Shown piece after piece: positions 1-13,103 of a stretch of DNA of 64,000 nt (its first letter is position 1; each line of letters starts with the position of its first letter). The position numbers and the translations under genes were made by a program. The notes under the pieces are model-generated. The model was not told where the DNA came from, searched no databases, and saw only the letters and a list, made by a program, of their open reading frames with translations. Source of the DNA: Falciphora oryzae (lineage: Eukaryota > Ascomycota > Sordariomycetes > Magnaporthales > Magnaporthaceae). Where the stretch lies: the NCBI GenBank assembly GCA_000733355.1, contig JNVV01000001.1:3506278-3570277 (forward strand). The letters are read 5' to 3'.

Positions 1-597
1 AAGGGGGGAGCAAGCGGGGTGGCTGACATGTATCCGTGACAGTGCGAGCTACGCAGGCCAAGCCTGTGGCCACTTGACAGCATGCGTTTTTTAGCCGGGG
101 GCCCTGATTGGCCGGCGGGCCCCCCCGCTGCCGGTGGTGCTCCATGCTCTTGCAGGCCGGCGACGGCGCTGATTGGGCGGGTGTGGCTGCAGCACGTCGT
201 GCCGGGGGCTGGCGAGCCAGCAGATGCGTGCTCACCGCTTCTTCCTCGGAGCACGCCTGCGAGTGCGGGACCGCTGCGTCCCATGGGGACAAACGTCTTG
301 TCCCGCGGCCCTCTCCCACTCCTCTCCTCCTTTGGTCCTCGTCCTCCACGCCGTCCGTTGCCGTGTCGGACTGTGTGTGTGCCGTGCTTCCACGAAGGGG
401 CGCTCACTAACCGATTTCTCAAGCCCCTTGGCCTCGACCTCCTCTTTTCCCCCTCCTTCCAACATCAGTCCTGACCCTCGCTCAAACCTGCCCCTGATCT
501 CCCTCGAGATCCCGACAGAAAGAGCGGTGTCCAGGTCCGTTCCGATACAATACTATCAAACCCCTCGAGAGCGCCTTCTCCCTGGTCCTCGTTCAGA
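1..597 (+). promoter_or_regulatory. 5' flank and probable leader of the transcription-factor gene
   Basis: No gene is visible here. Two ATTGG boxes (reverse CCAAT) lie at 107-111 and 172-176 in similar GC-rich surroundings. From about 300 on the sequence becomes pyrimidine-rich, as in many filamentous-fungal leaders. Several ATGs (82, 281 and others) precede the main start at 598, so upstream ORFs are possible if transcription begins far upstream. The transcription start cannot be placed. Confidence 0.4.
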
Positions 598-3270
598 ATG
601 TCCTTCGACTTCAGTACCGCCGCCGGAGGAGAGGTCGTCTTGTTAGAGCAGCTTGCCTACGATCCTCGCGAGAACTACCAGCAGTACACGACCACCGCGG
701 CCGCCTCCTCCTCCGCCCTCACGACCGCGTCGCCCATCACAATGTCTCCCGTGTCACAGTCAAATCGCCAGAGCCCTGGCGTCTCATGGCAGGTCTCGTT
801 TGACATGGCTGCCTCGGTGGCCGCCGTCGCCGGCACGCACTCGCCCACCTCACAGAGCCACTCGGTCTCGTCGCCCGAGGACTCACCGCAGGCGCCCTCA
901 CCGGGGCACCACAGCTCCGCCGCCTCAAGTCCGCTGCAGCACCAGCTTTCGCCGTTCCAGACTGCCGCCCACCCACTCCTGACAGACTGGGCCCTCCAGC
1001 AGCAGCAACAGCAGCAACAACAGGCACAGCCGCAGCAGACCCAGGTCCCCCAGGACCTACAGCTGTACAACGACAACACGGCAGCGGCCCTGATGAGCTT
1101 CAACCCGTTTGTGCAGGCCAACTTTCCCCATGCGATCGAGTACCTGCCTGCCACCACTACGGCAGCCCTCGACACGGCCATTCAGCTGGAGCCGACGTTC
1201 AACAGCATCTCCCCGGTCGACGACAGCGCCCAGCAGGCCATGCAATGGAGCCTGGGCATGGCGAACTGGCAGGATTTTGGCGCGGCCGCTATGACCTACG
1301 CGCAGGCTGACGGTCTGCCTCGCGTGGGCAGCCTGGGCAGCCACTCGCCCACCAACTCGTACCTCGAGGTCCTTTCGCTTGGGTCGGGCAGCGACAACGG
1401 CTGGGCCACCGTGGACTTCCCCGCCTACGAGAGCGCCGCCGCGGCTTTCCAGCAGCAGGTCCAGAACACGGCCATTTTCAACCCCAGCCAGACCCTGCAC
1501 CTGAGGTCCAACTCGGACTCGTCGAACTCGGATGGCGGTGGCTCCCTCGACTTTGGAAACAGCTCGCTCGAGTTTGGCAGCTACGAGGAGGTCAACTTCC
1601 CGTACTCGCCCTTTTCGCCCGAGTCGGACACTCTCGACTCGACTGCCGCTCACCGCAACTGCTTCCATGGTGATGGCCACCAGCACCACCACCACCACCA
1701 CCAGGCTGCGCCGACCGAGATCATCAGCCCCGCAGCCGCCGTGGCGCCCATGCCCATCAAGGCTGCCGCGCCGTCAAGTAGGCCTGCGCAAGCCAGCGGC
1801 TCCGGCGCCGGTGCCAGCTCCTCCTCGGCCTCGCCTCCCGCCCGCCGCTCTTCTGGCCCTCGCAAGAGCCCGATCGCCAAGCCGACCAAGTCCGTCATTC
1901 GCCGGACCTCGACCGGCAAGGAGGCCGGCACGGGCGAGAAGAAGGTTGGCCGCCGCAAGGGTCCCCTCCGTCCGGATCAGAGGAAGCAGGCTAGCGAGAT
2001 CAGGAAGCTCCGCGCCTGTCTTCGCTGCAAGTTCCTCAAGAAGACGTGCGACAAGGGCGAGCCGTGCGCTGGCTGCAAGCCCTCGCACGCCCGTCTTTGG
2101 CAGGTGCCGTGCACGCGCATTGACATCAAGGACGTCAACTACTTCATGAAGGACTGGAAGGCCGACTACGAGCGCCACCTCGACCGCGGCGTCTCGGTCT
2201 ACAACGTCAAGGGCTTCTCCCAGAAGGAGACGCTCATGTGGATCACCCACGGCTACGGCTACTGCCTGCCCGTCATGGTTCGCGAGGTTTTCGTGGCCGA
2301 CGACAGCTGCTTCCACGTCGACTGGGTTGAGTCTCACCTGACCGACCAGGAGCCCATCGACTTCGAGATCCGCACTGAGCGCCTTGACGTCGGCCAGGAG
2401 GGCATCCGCATCGATGCGCTCGACGAGTACCTCGACAAGCACATTGACCAGTCGTGGGAGAACTTTGTTGATGACCACTTTGACGGCACCCCCTTCATCA
2501 GCGAGATCCTCAAGACAGCTCACCGCTTTTACGTCAAGGAGAAGTCGCCCGTCATCCGCAAGGCTCTCAAGCTGGTGCTCGCCTACAACCTGACGCTGCA
2601 CATCACCCTCGTCGAGCAGCAGGGCTCCGAGAACATGGCCGAGGGCCAGATCGACGACGAGGACTCCAAGTATTTCGGCAAGGTCGTCGCCCCCGTCATG
2701 ATCAACTTCCAGATCAAGTGTGCCATGGCCGACATGTGGCGTGAGCTGCAGAAGGACATCCTCGAGGAGCTCTCGGCGCTGTACTCGAGCGTCTACAGCG
2801 GCGACCGCCTCAAGAACTGGCCCACCATCTTCATGCTGGCCGCCATCCTCCTGTGCGTCTGGGAGGAGATGCAGTTCGACTGCCACTACCGCGTCCCCGA
2901 CCCGATCGCTGTCGACAAGTTCTGCAACGACATGGAGTCGATGCCCGTCGGCGTCATTGTCGGCCTCTTCCACGCCATCTCGCAGAAGCTCCCTGCCTTT
3001 ACCGACTGGGACACGCGCCGCCACGGCCAGCTGCTCAACAACAACCCGGCCGTCTGCGAGGCCATGACCGAAGTGCGCCAACACGTTATCAAGCATGGTA
3101 AGAATAACCCACGACTCCACCACCCGCTTCGGCATTCTATTGTGATCCGACAGCTGACATGTGCTACAGAGGCGTACCTGAGGACCCGTCAGGACACCAA
3201 GTTTGACCGCTACGACTTCGACTCGCTATCGAACAAGTTCCTGTCGAAGCTGGTCATCCGTGCCAACTAA
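598..3270 (+). CDS. Zn2Cys6-like fungal transcription factor
   Basis: Probable nuclear DNA-binding regulator. Exons 598-3097 and 3170-3270 (866 aa). The 72-nt intron has a GTAAGA donor, a CTGAC branch site and an ACAG acceptor; it keeps frame and has no stop, so retention would add 24 residues. The N-terminal half is low complexity, rich in Ser, Ala and Gln, with a polyQ run near residues 138-150 and a polyHis run near 360. A basic stretch precedes a cysteine cluster at C474, C477, C484, C490, C493 and C505. This fits a binuclear zinc cluster, except that the last spacing is 11 residues where 6-8 is usual. The region after it, starting WQVPCTRIDIKDVNYFMKDW, looks like a conserved fungal domain. 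The ATG at 598 follows a good context (CAGA). The target genes are unknown. I am confident it is a gene and moderately confident of the zinc-cluster assignment. Confidence 0.85.
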   Translation: MSFDFSTAAGGEVVLLEQLAYDPRENYQQYTTTAAASSSALTTASPITMSPVSQSNRQSPGVSWQVSFDMAASVAAVAGTHSPTSQSHSVSSPEDSPQAPSPGHHSSAASSPLQHQLSPFQTAAHPLLTDWALQQQQQQQQQAQPQQTQVPQDLQLYNDNTAAALMSFNPFVQANFPHAIEYLPATTTAALDTAIQLEPTFNSISPVDDSAQQAMQWSLGMANWQDFGAAAMTYAQADGLPRVGSLGSHSPTNSYLEVLSLGSGSDNGWATVDFPAYESAAAAFQQQVQNTAIFNPSQTLHLRSNSDSSNSDGGGSLDFGNSSLEFGSYEEVNFPYSPFSPESDTLDSTAAHRNCFHGDGHQHHHHHHQAAPTEIISPAAAVAPMPIKAAAPSSRPAQASGSGAGASSSSASPPARRSSGPRKSPIAKPTKSVIRRTSTGKEAGTGEKKVGRRKGPLRPDQRKQASEIRKLRACLRCKFLKKTCDKGEPCAGCKPSHARLWQVPCTRIDIKDVNYFMKDWKADYERHLDRGVSVYNVKGFSQKETLMWITHGYGYCLPVMVREVFVADDSCFHVDWVESHLTDQEPIDFEIRTERLDVGQEGIRIDALDEYLDKHIDQSWENFVDDHFDGTPFISEILKTAHRFYVKEKSPVIRKALKLVLAYNLTLHITLVEQQGSENMAEGQIDDEDSKYFGKVVAPVMINFQIKCAMADMWRELQKDILEELSALYSSVYSGDRLKNWPTIFMLAAILLCVWEEMQFDCHYRVPDPIAVDKFCNDMESMPVGVIVGLFHAISQKLPAFTDWDTRRHGQLLNNNPAVCEAMTEVRQHVIKHGKNNPRLHHPLRHSIVIRQLTCATEAYLRTRQDTKFDRYDFDSLSNKFLSKLVIRAN

Positions 3271-6120
3271 GACTCATCCCAGACCCGGACGATATCGCCA
3301 ATGCGGGAAACGCCAATGCGACCGTCTGTGGTTTCGACCTTGTTCGACTCGATACCAGTGTTGTCTTCGATTCTTTTTCAAGGCAAGGATCTGCTCCAGG
3401 AGCAGTTCTCTTTTTATGAATACTTGTTTCCTTTGTCAACATTTCCTTTGTCATATGTCTTGGTCCATTGAGCGACGGCGTTTCTCCCTCCACTTCGACC
3501 TCGATATCTTTTAACTGCTCACGATTTCGACGCACTCCCTCACGGCTGGTCCCCGGAACCAAACGAAGCATCGCAACGACACGCAAAAAAACGATACTTA
3601 TGACGGCCTTGCGCCGGGAGCACTTCACGACCTCGTTATTTTTTTGTCTACAAGTTTGATGATTTATTTCTCATATGAATTGTATGACTGGGTTTGGATA
3701 TCTGCTTTTTCTGTTTTACTGCTTTTTCTATCTAGTTTGATACTTTCCTTTGTCACTCATTTTGCCCCTAGGCGTAACCTACCTGATGACACCGGTGCCG
3801 CAGAGGTAGACGGACTTCCGGAATGATGGTTTATTATGGTTTATTTTTGCCCCTTTACCTTTTTTTTTTTTCTTCATGAGTCACAGCAATTAAGCGGGAC
3901 GAGTACAGAGAGCATATAGATATATGCGAGCATTGGATCTGGCGTTCTGATGATGACCCTGACGACATGGTCTTATCACGACAAAGCACGAGAGGATATT
4001 GCGATGTTTTGCTATTTCCTGCTTACTGCCTCAATGCGGCAGATCACCTTGGCGGTCTTTTTTCTTTGGTTGGATCTTGGGACATTGGAAAAGGCCAGGA
4101 ATATCTCCGATCGCTCGGAGGAGCCAAATCCGGCCGCCCATTTTCTTGCGCACTTGAGAGACAAGACAAAAGATAAGATCATTACCTAGAGCAAATCCAA
4201 GGTTGAAAATTTTTGCTTCCTGCTATTTTTATTCGGTCGTTTCCCCCTCTGCTGAGTACGTGCGCTACAGTCTTCACCGCAGGTTCCCGACATGACATTG
4301 CAGCGACAGTGTGGCCGGCCATGCAATGATCACGCCCGTTTCACCCATAAAGATGATGCAATTTTATCATCATGAGAGGGCTTTGGCATATCCTACGTGG
4401 GAATGTATGCCCCTGTCAGCATCCGGGCGAGTGCACACTATCGTGAGGTGGTGCCGTGGAGAGACGGCACCGACGTAGATGGTGGTCAGAGGGCATCCAC
4501 CCAATTCTAGCGGTGTGTCCCAGTCTGGAATGGTACCGGGCGCCCCCTCTTGGCGTCGCATTGTATTCAAGCGGTGATGTCGTGTCAATGGCCGTCACAC
4601 TGTTCTGGCCAGACGCCCGCCTGCAGTGACCCGGATCCTCCCGGGACGAGACATGTATGGGAATCAGCGGTGTCTTGCGGGCCGGCAGGTTTTTTTTTTT
4701 TTTTTTTTTTTTTTTGGCAGCGCGCTTGGAGAGGCTGTATCCTAAGCAACACGGGTTGCTGCAGTTGCAACAGGTGCACTGGCAGCCAGAGACTGGAGTC
4801 TGCTGGTCCGCGCGGCTGCCCGCCTGGCGAGCTGGCGCGTGGAAGGGAGGCTACGGAAGCCAGCGTCGGCCGACGACATGATTACTCTGCAACTTGCTGG
4901 TTGGGCCGGGTTGGGCTCTCGGCGGTTCGGCGTCTGGGCATCTGATGGAGGGAATTGAGGCCCGGAGGATTAGTTACCACCTGCCAGCGATCACACCCAC
5001 CCACCGCTGCGGATTCAATTATAGTAACCCGCACAGGCGTGATTACGGAATATTGTTTTCTTGGACGGGGAATCACGCAAGCAAAGAAGGGGGGACATCC
5101 GCTTGAGGGCAAAATGTCACAATTTGCTTCGGTTGCGAGTTGGCTGGTGCCAAAGCAGGGTATTCGTGATGAATGACGTCGTCAAGTGCCGACTCGCGGG
5201 CCTCCCGTTGTCAAAGCGCGTGAACCGTCGGCACTTTGGCCGGTATCGCGAGGGGTTGGCGAGGTCGGAAACTCATCCCTCTGTCGGGTTGAGTTGAAAT
5301 AACAGCATTTGGAGTCCATTCAACTGGAGAACTGAAGGTTCAAGATAGTAACACCCAGGTGGCAGAAGAGACCAGAAGGGCTTGAACAGCAGTGAACGGC
5401 AAACTCGGCCCTTGAAAGCCCGCCTGTCGGGGTCAAGCGACAGGGGCTCCAAGCTTGACAACCAAGGCTTTTTCAGCAGGGGAAAAAAGAACTGGAAAAA
5501 TCGTACGTGATTTGGAAAGGATCGAAGGCTTTTACCAGTTTGACATTCTGCATGGTGATACTGCTCGTAGACGGTTTGTTCGGGCTGTGATAGAGACGAT
5601 GCGGGAGGAGAAGAGGGCAAGGCCTCGAACTGGACAGGACGCGAGGCAGAGTCCACGCTTGGCAGGCAAAGTGCTGGAGAGGTGGATTGAACGTGAAAGG
5701 ATTGGCAGGGGTAGGTTGGGTCGCGGCGGGGGAATTTGGTCATTCGGCGGAGTTCCCAGCCGCAGAGGCCAGGGCAACCTGGTCCAGCCAACTGGCTGCT
5801 CTCTCTTTCGACCGCGCTCTCCGGCAGCATCTGAGGCCCTTTGTCTATCTTCACAGGTCCTCGTTCGTCTCGCCGTCCATTTCGCCGCATGTATCTGAAC
5901 GTTCTTCAAATACAGGGGCGAGGTCAGTCGTCTAATAACAAACAACAGCTCTTCAGTGCTAGACTGAAGCCTCGGCTGTTTCCAAACCGTGGTTTGGGGG
6001 TGTCTTCCAACCTGTGGCTGGGGTCGTCGCTCAGGCAAGCTGGGGGTGGGGCCGCTGAGGTGGGCTAGCGCTTGCTCCACGCGGCCGCAGGTGTAGCGAG
6101 TACACACGGATACGGTCAGC
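3271..6120. other. Gene-free spacer after the transcription factor
   Basis: The first part is probably the T-rich 3' UTR of the preceding gene. The rest has only short ORFs without codon structure or recognisable motifs. A 26-nt T tract lies at 4690-4715. I see no RNA gene or mobile element. Confidence 0.5.
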
Positions 6121-6575
6121 AAAGCAGGCAACGAAGGTCCTGGCAACTTCCTTATCTGCTTGGCCTGCAGGGGTTGCTAGCGGTTCTGGAACGCACTTGC
6201 CATCCGCTGATGAATCACCATTCAATGGTCCGAGACGGCAAGGTCACGCCGCAGCAGTTGTTGCCTCCTCCCTCGCACGTACTCACAGCCACGCCCGCCA
6301 GGCTCCCTTGCCCCTCTATTGGATCCCCCTCGCCTGTTGGCCTTCCGCGTCCTTCCACTCCCAGTCAGGCTGGCACACCTCCGATATTTAAACCTGTTCC
6401 GATTCCTTCCAACCGCTCCCGACCTACTCCTCTACACAATCCTCACGATACCCCGACTGCCATCTACAGCTGCTTTTGGCACGCCACCTGACCGACCGAT
6501 CAACTGCGATCGCATCTCCCTTTACCTCCTCCATCATCAATCACTGCCATCAACAACACAACCACCACCGTCACC
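6121..6575 (+). promoter_or_regulatory. Stress-type promoter and leader of polyubiquitin
   Basis: The region has a perfect heat-shock-element unit (TTC-TG-GAA) at 6184-6191. STRE-like cores are at 6169-6173 (AGGGG), 6311-6315 and 6326-6330 (both CCCCT). An ATTGG box is at 6318-6322 and a TATA-like TATTTAAA at 6385-6392. A CT-rich leader then runs to the start codon. In yeast, UBI4 is induced by heat and stress through HSE and STRE elements, so this layout fits. Function is inferred. Confidence 0.5.
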
Positions 6576-7580
<1,005 letters not shown>

Positions 7581-8038
7581 TGTGACAGCGACGGACGGAA
7601 GGTGTGGCATGACATGAGACACGGATCAGCGTTTTACGGGTTTGGTCAGTAATGAATAGGATGACCGGGTGTTTGGAACTCGTCGGATCTCTATAGTCCT
7701 GATGCCTCTGGCATCACATGGCGCTGAAGCCATCACAATAGACTCTGAGTGCAGTCTGCGTTTTATTCTTATCATGCACATGTGAACCGCACCAGCGGGC
7801 TTCTGAGGTCTCTCCCTCTCTTTTGGCTTTCAATAACCTCGATAGTAGAATCAATCGGCGCTGCTTCGTCGGCCGTTTGCAGCCGACGATGCCGGGTTGC
7901 CCGAAACAGCGTGACATCACTGCCGGGATGCTGTGTGGAGTTTGGGTGGAGCGCAAATATGGTGGGGGAGCTTGCTCATTTGCGCATGTTCTTTCTTTCC
8001 TAATTATTCGCGTCTCTTTACTAACCCCTCTTGCCTCC

Positions 8039-8070
<32 letters not shown>

Positions 8071-8341
8071 GTTGTTGTGCAACGACGTGATCAACGGTGG
8101 TAGCAACATGCCCTCCTCTTCTACGGAATGGGACCAGATGGCCTGTATGCTCGGTCCTCAAGTCGAGGAGCTGTCTCCAGCACGCGGGGTACTGCTGCTG
8201 CTGCCAGGAATCGCGCCGCTAATTTTGCCCCAACCTGACTGACGCTGTGCGGGCCATGAGGCGAAGCCCTTCTTATCTGTACATTCTTGCCACAAGAACA
8301 GCCGACACGAATTGCAAGCTGCTTGTCGCGACACAAGGGCT
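7581..8341. other. Spacer between polyubiquitin and the BRAP2-like gene
   Basis: This holds the 3' UTR of polyubiquitin and the promoter of the next gene. A 29-nt T tract lies at 8042-8070. No coding signal was seen. Confidence 0.5.
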
Positions 8342-10860
8342 ATGACTTCGTACCACTACCATCTCAAGTTCGAGCTCTACCCGTCCCCAGACCCCGAAGC
8401 TCCTTCACCACCGGGAGGGGCAGGCGACGCCGACCACTACATCTGGATCCCTGCCGACGGCGCCGCACTCTTCAGAAACCTCCCTTGCCACCCTCACAGT
8501 CGAACGATCGCAGAATCGGCCGCGTCGGCAGCCTGGGGTGGAGTCAGGTCTCAGCAGCACACGCAGAGATTCGCCGTCGAAGACTACATCCCACCCGAGG
8601 ATCGGCGTCACATCAGCTCGACGCAGCAGGCGGCGCTGTCGGCTTTACGGGTAGTTGACTGCGGAGCTTCACGGCCGAGCGCGCCATCGAATCTCTCGCC
8701 TTCTGGAAACATCCATCACGCGGCGGCCACAGACAATCAGCAGCGGCAACAGGAACGGCCGCTCCAGTGGCGGGCTAGGACTCCGAGCTTCCCTCCCCCA
8801 GGGTTCGACGCTGGGCTCGGGCCCAAGACAGCGATCAGGGACTGGCGCTTCGGCAGGGTGAACATCGAGAGCTTCGATATGGCCGAGGACCTGACGCCCA
8901 GCAGCGGTGCGGCCGCGCCTCAGGCTACCTCCTCGTCTGGCGGTAACGGCGGGGAAGGGTCGCTGATCACTCCAGCAGCGTCGCTCGGGCCGACCCTTGG
9001 GGGCGCTGGACAGGCGACCAGAGCGCGGTTCGCGCCACTCGAGACCAAGAACACAGAGATCGGCTGGGGCATCGTACATCTTTACAGGGAGGGGGGCGGA
9101 GGTGGCGGAGGCGCGGATGGCGCACATGCCACAGGCGAAGACGGCAAAGCCAAGGGCTCAGGCACAGGAGACGATGAGGGGACGATACTATGCGTCCCCG
9201 CAGTGCCAAGCTATCTGTCTCCGAGCGACTTCGTCGGGTTCGTGGGTGAGACGTGGCGTGGAGACGTGAGCCACTATCGCATGGTTATGACGAGCCGGAC
9301 GAACCGTTATATGGTGCTCATGAAGTTCAGGGACCCTGAACGGGCGAGGGAGTGGCGCAACGAGTTTGATGGCAAGGTCTTTAACAGTCTCGAGGTATGT
9401 CTTCAGGATTCACTGTCCGTCCTGACTGAACCACTCGATACTGGGAGTGACTTGGAACTGATGCGCAAACGTTACACAACGACAAATAGGCGGAGATCTG
9501 TCACGTTACGTTTATCAAATCGATCACTGTCGAGACGCCGAGAAAACAGCCGCTGGCCCGCTTCCAGGACCCGTCCGGTTCCGTCTCGAACTCGCTGCGG
9601 CCCTTCCCGCCACCGACCGCCGACCTCGTCGAGCTGCCGACTTGCCCTGTCTGCCTCGAGCGCATGGACGATACAACAGGTCTCATGACCATACTCTGCC
9701 AGCACGTGTTCCACTGCACCTGTCTGCAGACGTGGAAGGGGTCCGGGTGCCCCGTCTGTCGAGCCACGAACCCTTCTCTACTCGGATCGGCCGGTAGCAC
9801 GACCGATACCGGGCCATACCAGTCCTCGTCCTCAGCAGCGGCGACAGGCACAGGTAGTGGCGGCGGTCAGTACCCGGAGCCTTTCGGGGCGGGCGTGTCT
9901 AACCTATGTCGCGTGTGCGACGAGGCTGAGGACCTGTGGATCTGCCTCATCTGCGGCAACGTGGGGTGCGGCCGGTACAGGGGTGGACACGCCAAGGACC
10001 ATTGGAAGGAGACGGCGCATTCGTTCAGTCTCGAGCTGGAAACGCAGCACGTCTGGGACTACGCGGGGGACATGTGGGTGCACCGGCTCATACGTGAAAA
10101 GGGCGAGGGCAAGGTGGTGGAGCTGCCGGCGGGGTCGGTGGGCGTGACTCCGGGAAGCAGAAACAACCTTAACAGCGTCGCACCGCAGAGGGGCAAAGGC
10201 AACGGCGGGGGGTGGGGCGAGAGGGGAGGTCAGGAGGGACAGCATCAGAACTACGACGAGGACGTGGTGCCTCGAGCCAAACTCGACCGCATCGGGCTCG
10301 AGTATACACACCTCCTGACGAGCCAGCTCGAGTCGCAGCGTGTCTACTTTGAGGAGCTTGTCAGCAAGGCGGCCGATAAGGCGGCCAAAGCGGGGGCGGC
10401 GGCAGAGGCAGCGGGCAGCGCCGCCTCGGACGCTCTACGGCAACTTTCCGAGGTGCGGGCGGTGCATGCGGCGCTAGAGCGCGAGGTCATACCCTCTCTC
10501 GAGCGAGATGTGGATCGCGAGCGACGGCGGGCGGACAAGGCGGCGGAGCTGGCGCGGTCGCTGAGCCGGACGCTGCAGGAGGAGAAAAAGGTCGGGGAGG
10601 GGCTGATGGGGCGGATCGGGCACGTCAACGGCGAGCTCGAGGGGCTCAAGCGCGAGGTGGAGCAGCTCAAGGTCGAGAAGGCGGAGCTCGAGGAAATGAA
10701 CCGCGATCTGACCATGTTCATCTCGGGACAGGAGAAGTTGAGGGAGCTCGAGAACGAGGGCAAGGTCGAGGCCGGAGAGCTGGAGGCGGGCTCGGCGAGC
10801 GTGCCGGCGACGGCCGAGGAGAGGCGGAAGGGGAAGGGCAAGGGACGGGCCAAGAGGTGA
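8342..10860 (+). CDS. ETP1: BRAP2/ETP1-type RING and UBP zinc-finger protein
   Basis: Likely cytoplasmic ubiquitin-binding RING protein; the family includes human BRAP2 and yeast Etp1. Exons 8342-9394 and 9490-10860 (807 aa). The 95-nt intron has a GTATGT donor, a CTGAC branch site and a TAG acceptor, and joins codons cleanly. Domains in order: a BRAP2 (RRM-like) region ending around FIKSITVETPRKQ near residues 370; a C3H2C3 RING from C403 (CPVCLERMDD, then CQHVFHCTCLQTW and CPVCR); a UBP-type zinc finger from about residue 491 (CRVCDEAEDLWICLICG, then GRYRGGHAKDHW); and a long Glu/Lys/Arg-rich coiled coil from about 610 to 785, ending in a basic tail. A Gly/Ala-rich stretch lies between RING and BRAP2 region neighbours. 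The start at 8342 (MTSYHYHLKFELY) is preferred over non-ATG codons upstream. Domain order matches the family. Confidence 0.93.
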
Positions 10861-13103
10861 TGCATGACTGGCGGGGGCGGCAATTCCCGGGACCGTACGA
10901 TTCGGCAATCCGGGCGCAGGGGTCGATTTGACATGCGGAGATAGGGAAGCTGTGAAGACATGCACCCTCTGGAGATACGGGTATCCTGCTATCTAAAGTT
11001 GACTTTGTCAGCAGGGCAGCGGAGACGTGGATATCCAGATATCAGAGCGCCGGGACTCGACATGACGTCCAATGACATCGAACAAACGATAAACAAACTC
11101 TCAACGAGCGGGCCCAGGCAGCCGATAGGCTCACTCCCCGAGCCGCATGCCCGTGCCAGCTCAAACCCTAGCAGAGCTGCACAGGCACAGCAGCCCATCT
11201 CGTTCTCGTCCTCCCCAACACTTCCCACTCATCTGGCAAGTGTGTCAAGTCGCGCGGGGTGGGCGGAACAAGGGATCAAAAAAGTGTTGGGGCGGCGTCG
11301 CCCCCTCTCACTAGCCCAGACGCGGCCAGGAGCCGATGCATGACGCATGGAGCAAACAAACGGCCCTTCTGCTAGCGGGCTAGCGCTCGTCCTTGTGCTA
11401 CAGTAGTGTCTTGGGGGCAATCTGGGGTAGGGTCAGTGGAAGCCGCTGCTCTGCAGACCGGTCATGGTGCCTACGTCGAAGTCTGCAGTTCCGACAGGCT
11501 GATTGGAACCCTATTATCCCAATCTTTCCTGTATCTTTTCCTGATCCCTTCTCTGTATCCTGTCCAGTCTCTTTCCTGTGTCTTTTTCTAGTTTCTTTTT
11601 TCGTGTTTCGGACATGCGGCAGCAATTACGGCATCCCAAATAAATTCTCGAGCTAAACTTCTGGGTGTTCCAATTAACCCAGTTGTGCAGTGTACGGACT
11701 GCAGGCTCTTGTTTGGGGAACGTGCCGGCCAGCCCACCGAGGTAAAGCATCGTCGAGGACGAAGCAGATAGGTACAATGCGGCCGAGCCACTGAAGATCC
11801 AGCCCCTTATCCAATCGCGACCCCTCACCTCTTGTTTAGGGCATGTAACACTACCACCCCTGAGAGAACGATAACAGGGAGAGGGCAGCATGAACCAGCC
11901 AACCAGCCAAGCCAGCCCCAGCCCCAGCCCAGCTAGGCCAAGCCCAGACCCAACGTCTTCAGAGCGGGCGGCCACGAGGCAGCCAGTCAGCCCCCACGCC
12001 GGGGCAGGATTGGTCGGCGCGAGGGAGCCATAGCGTCATGGTTCGGTCAACCCAAGCACGTCGCTTGGACGGCGTTGTGTAAGAGGAAGGGAAATAAAAG
12101 GACGTGGTTGGACGGCTCACCGCGGTGTTACCAACACCACGTTTTGCTCTAGGCCACTACAGCCGAGGGAGGCAGATGGGTGGGGGTAACTAATCAAATC
12201 TCTTGCCTCTGATCCAAGCCACTGGATGCCGACAGAGCAAAAGAATAATCCAATTCCGCCTTGATGGCGCGATACGAAAATGGGGTTTCGATCGATGGGC
12301 GAGGGGTGTGGGCCAAGGTAGTCTAAACCGAATTGAATTTGGCCTTCCATGGCGTGCTGGGTGCTGTGTGCGCGGTGGAACTGGTACCCTCGAGATACCT
12401 GCTGCAGGACGTTATGAGGCGACGCCCGGGCAAGCCGACGGGTGTGCGGCGGGGCGCTTCAGGGGAGCTACCCCACTTGGCCTCCTCCCGAACGTAGACG
12501 TTAGGTACCCCCCATGTACTGCCATCCAAGTATAGCTCCATTTAGGGATGAATGGATGCACCTTTTTTTTTTTTTTTTNNNNNNNNNNNNNNNNNNNNNN
12601 NNNNNNNNNNNNNNNNNNNNNNNNNNNNNNNNNNNNNNNNNNNNNNNNNNNNNNNNNNNNNNNNNNNNNNNCTTTGAGCCATCCGTGGCACCCCTTGTTG
12701 GCAACACCAAAGCCTCTTTTTGCTCTCTTCATTTTTTTCTTTCTCCCTTATCCTCCTTTCTCCGTTGTCGAATCTTGCAGCACGTCGAACGTCTGTGCGA
12801 ATTCGCTAGGTGCTTTATATCGCAGTCTAGCCCTCTGCTCTTAAAACCCTCCTCGTCTCTCCACTCGTGTTTTCTCTGCCTCGCTCGCTGGCTTGGCACA
12901 CGCTACAGTTTGCTCCGTGATCGACTCTGTCCTTCAAGGGGCTCGTCAGGCCACCTCGCGCGCTCTCCCTCCTCCGGCTCTCCGCATCCTTTCGCAACCT
13001 TCCACATGCTCGCGTCGAGACGTGAGCCCCCGGCTGTCTAGCAAGCACGCACGCGAGGACCGTCGTCGACCGAGAGCGAGACCGCGAGCGAGAGAGGGCT
13101 GCG
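10861..13103. other. Gene-poor spacer with an assembly gap
   Basis: No convincing gene. A small ORF from the ATG at 11062 to 11343 (93 codons, Ser/Pro-rich) has no recognisable domain and is probably chance. A T tract runs into the gap at 12579. The 12700-13100 part is CT-rich and probably the leader of the acyltransferase gene. Confidence 0.45.
12579..12671. other. Assembly gap (93 N)
   Basis: A run of 93 N directly follows a T homopolymer. The true length and sequence are unknown; the gap is probably caused by low-complexity sequence. Confidence 0.99.

Noticed and set aside
675..3135. Long minus-strand ORFs across the transcription-factor gene (up to 453 aa)
   Set aside because: They mirror the GC-rich codon pattern of the real plus-strand gene and contain no recognisable domain.
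5273..6146. Overlapping ORFs of about 200 aa on both strands before polyubiquitin
   Set aside because: Overlap on both strands, no motif and no splice-supported extension point to non-coding spacer.
10960..11343. Plus-strand ORF containing MTSNDIEQTINKLSTSG
   Set aside because: It has no domain, no splice partners and unremarkable composition; probably chance in the spacer.
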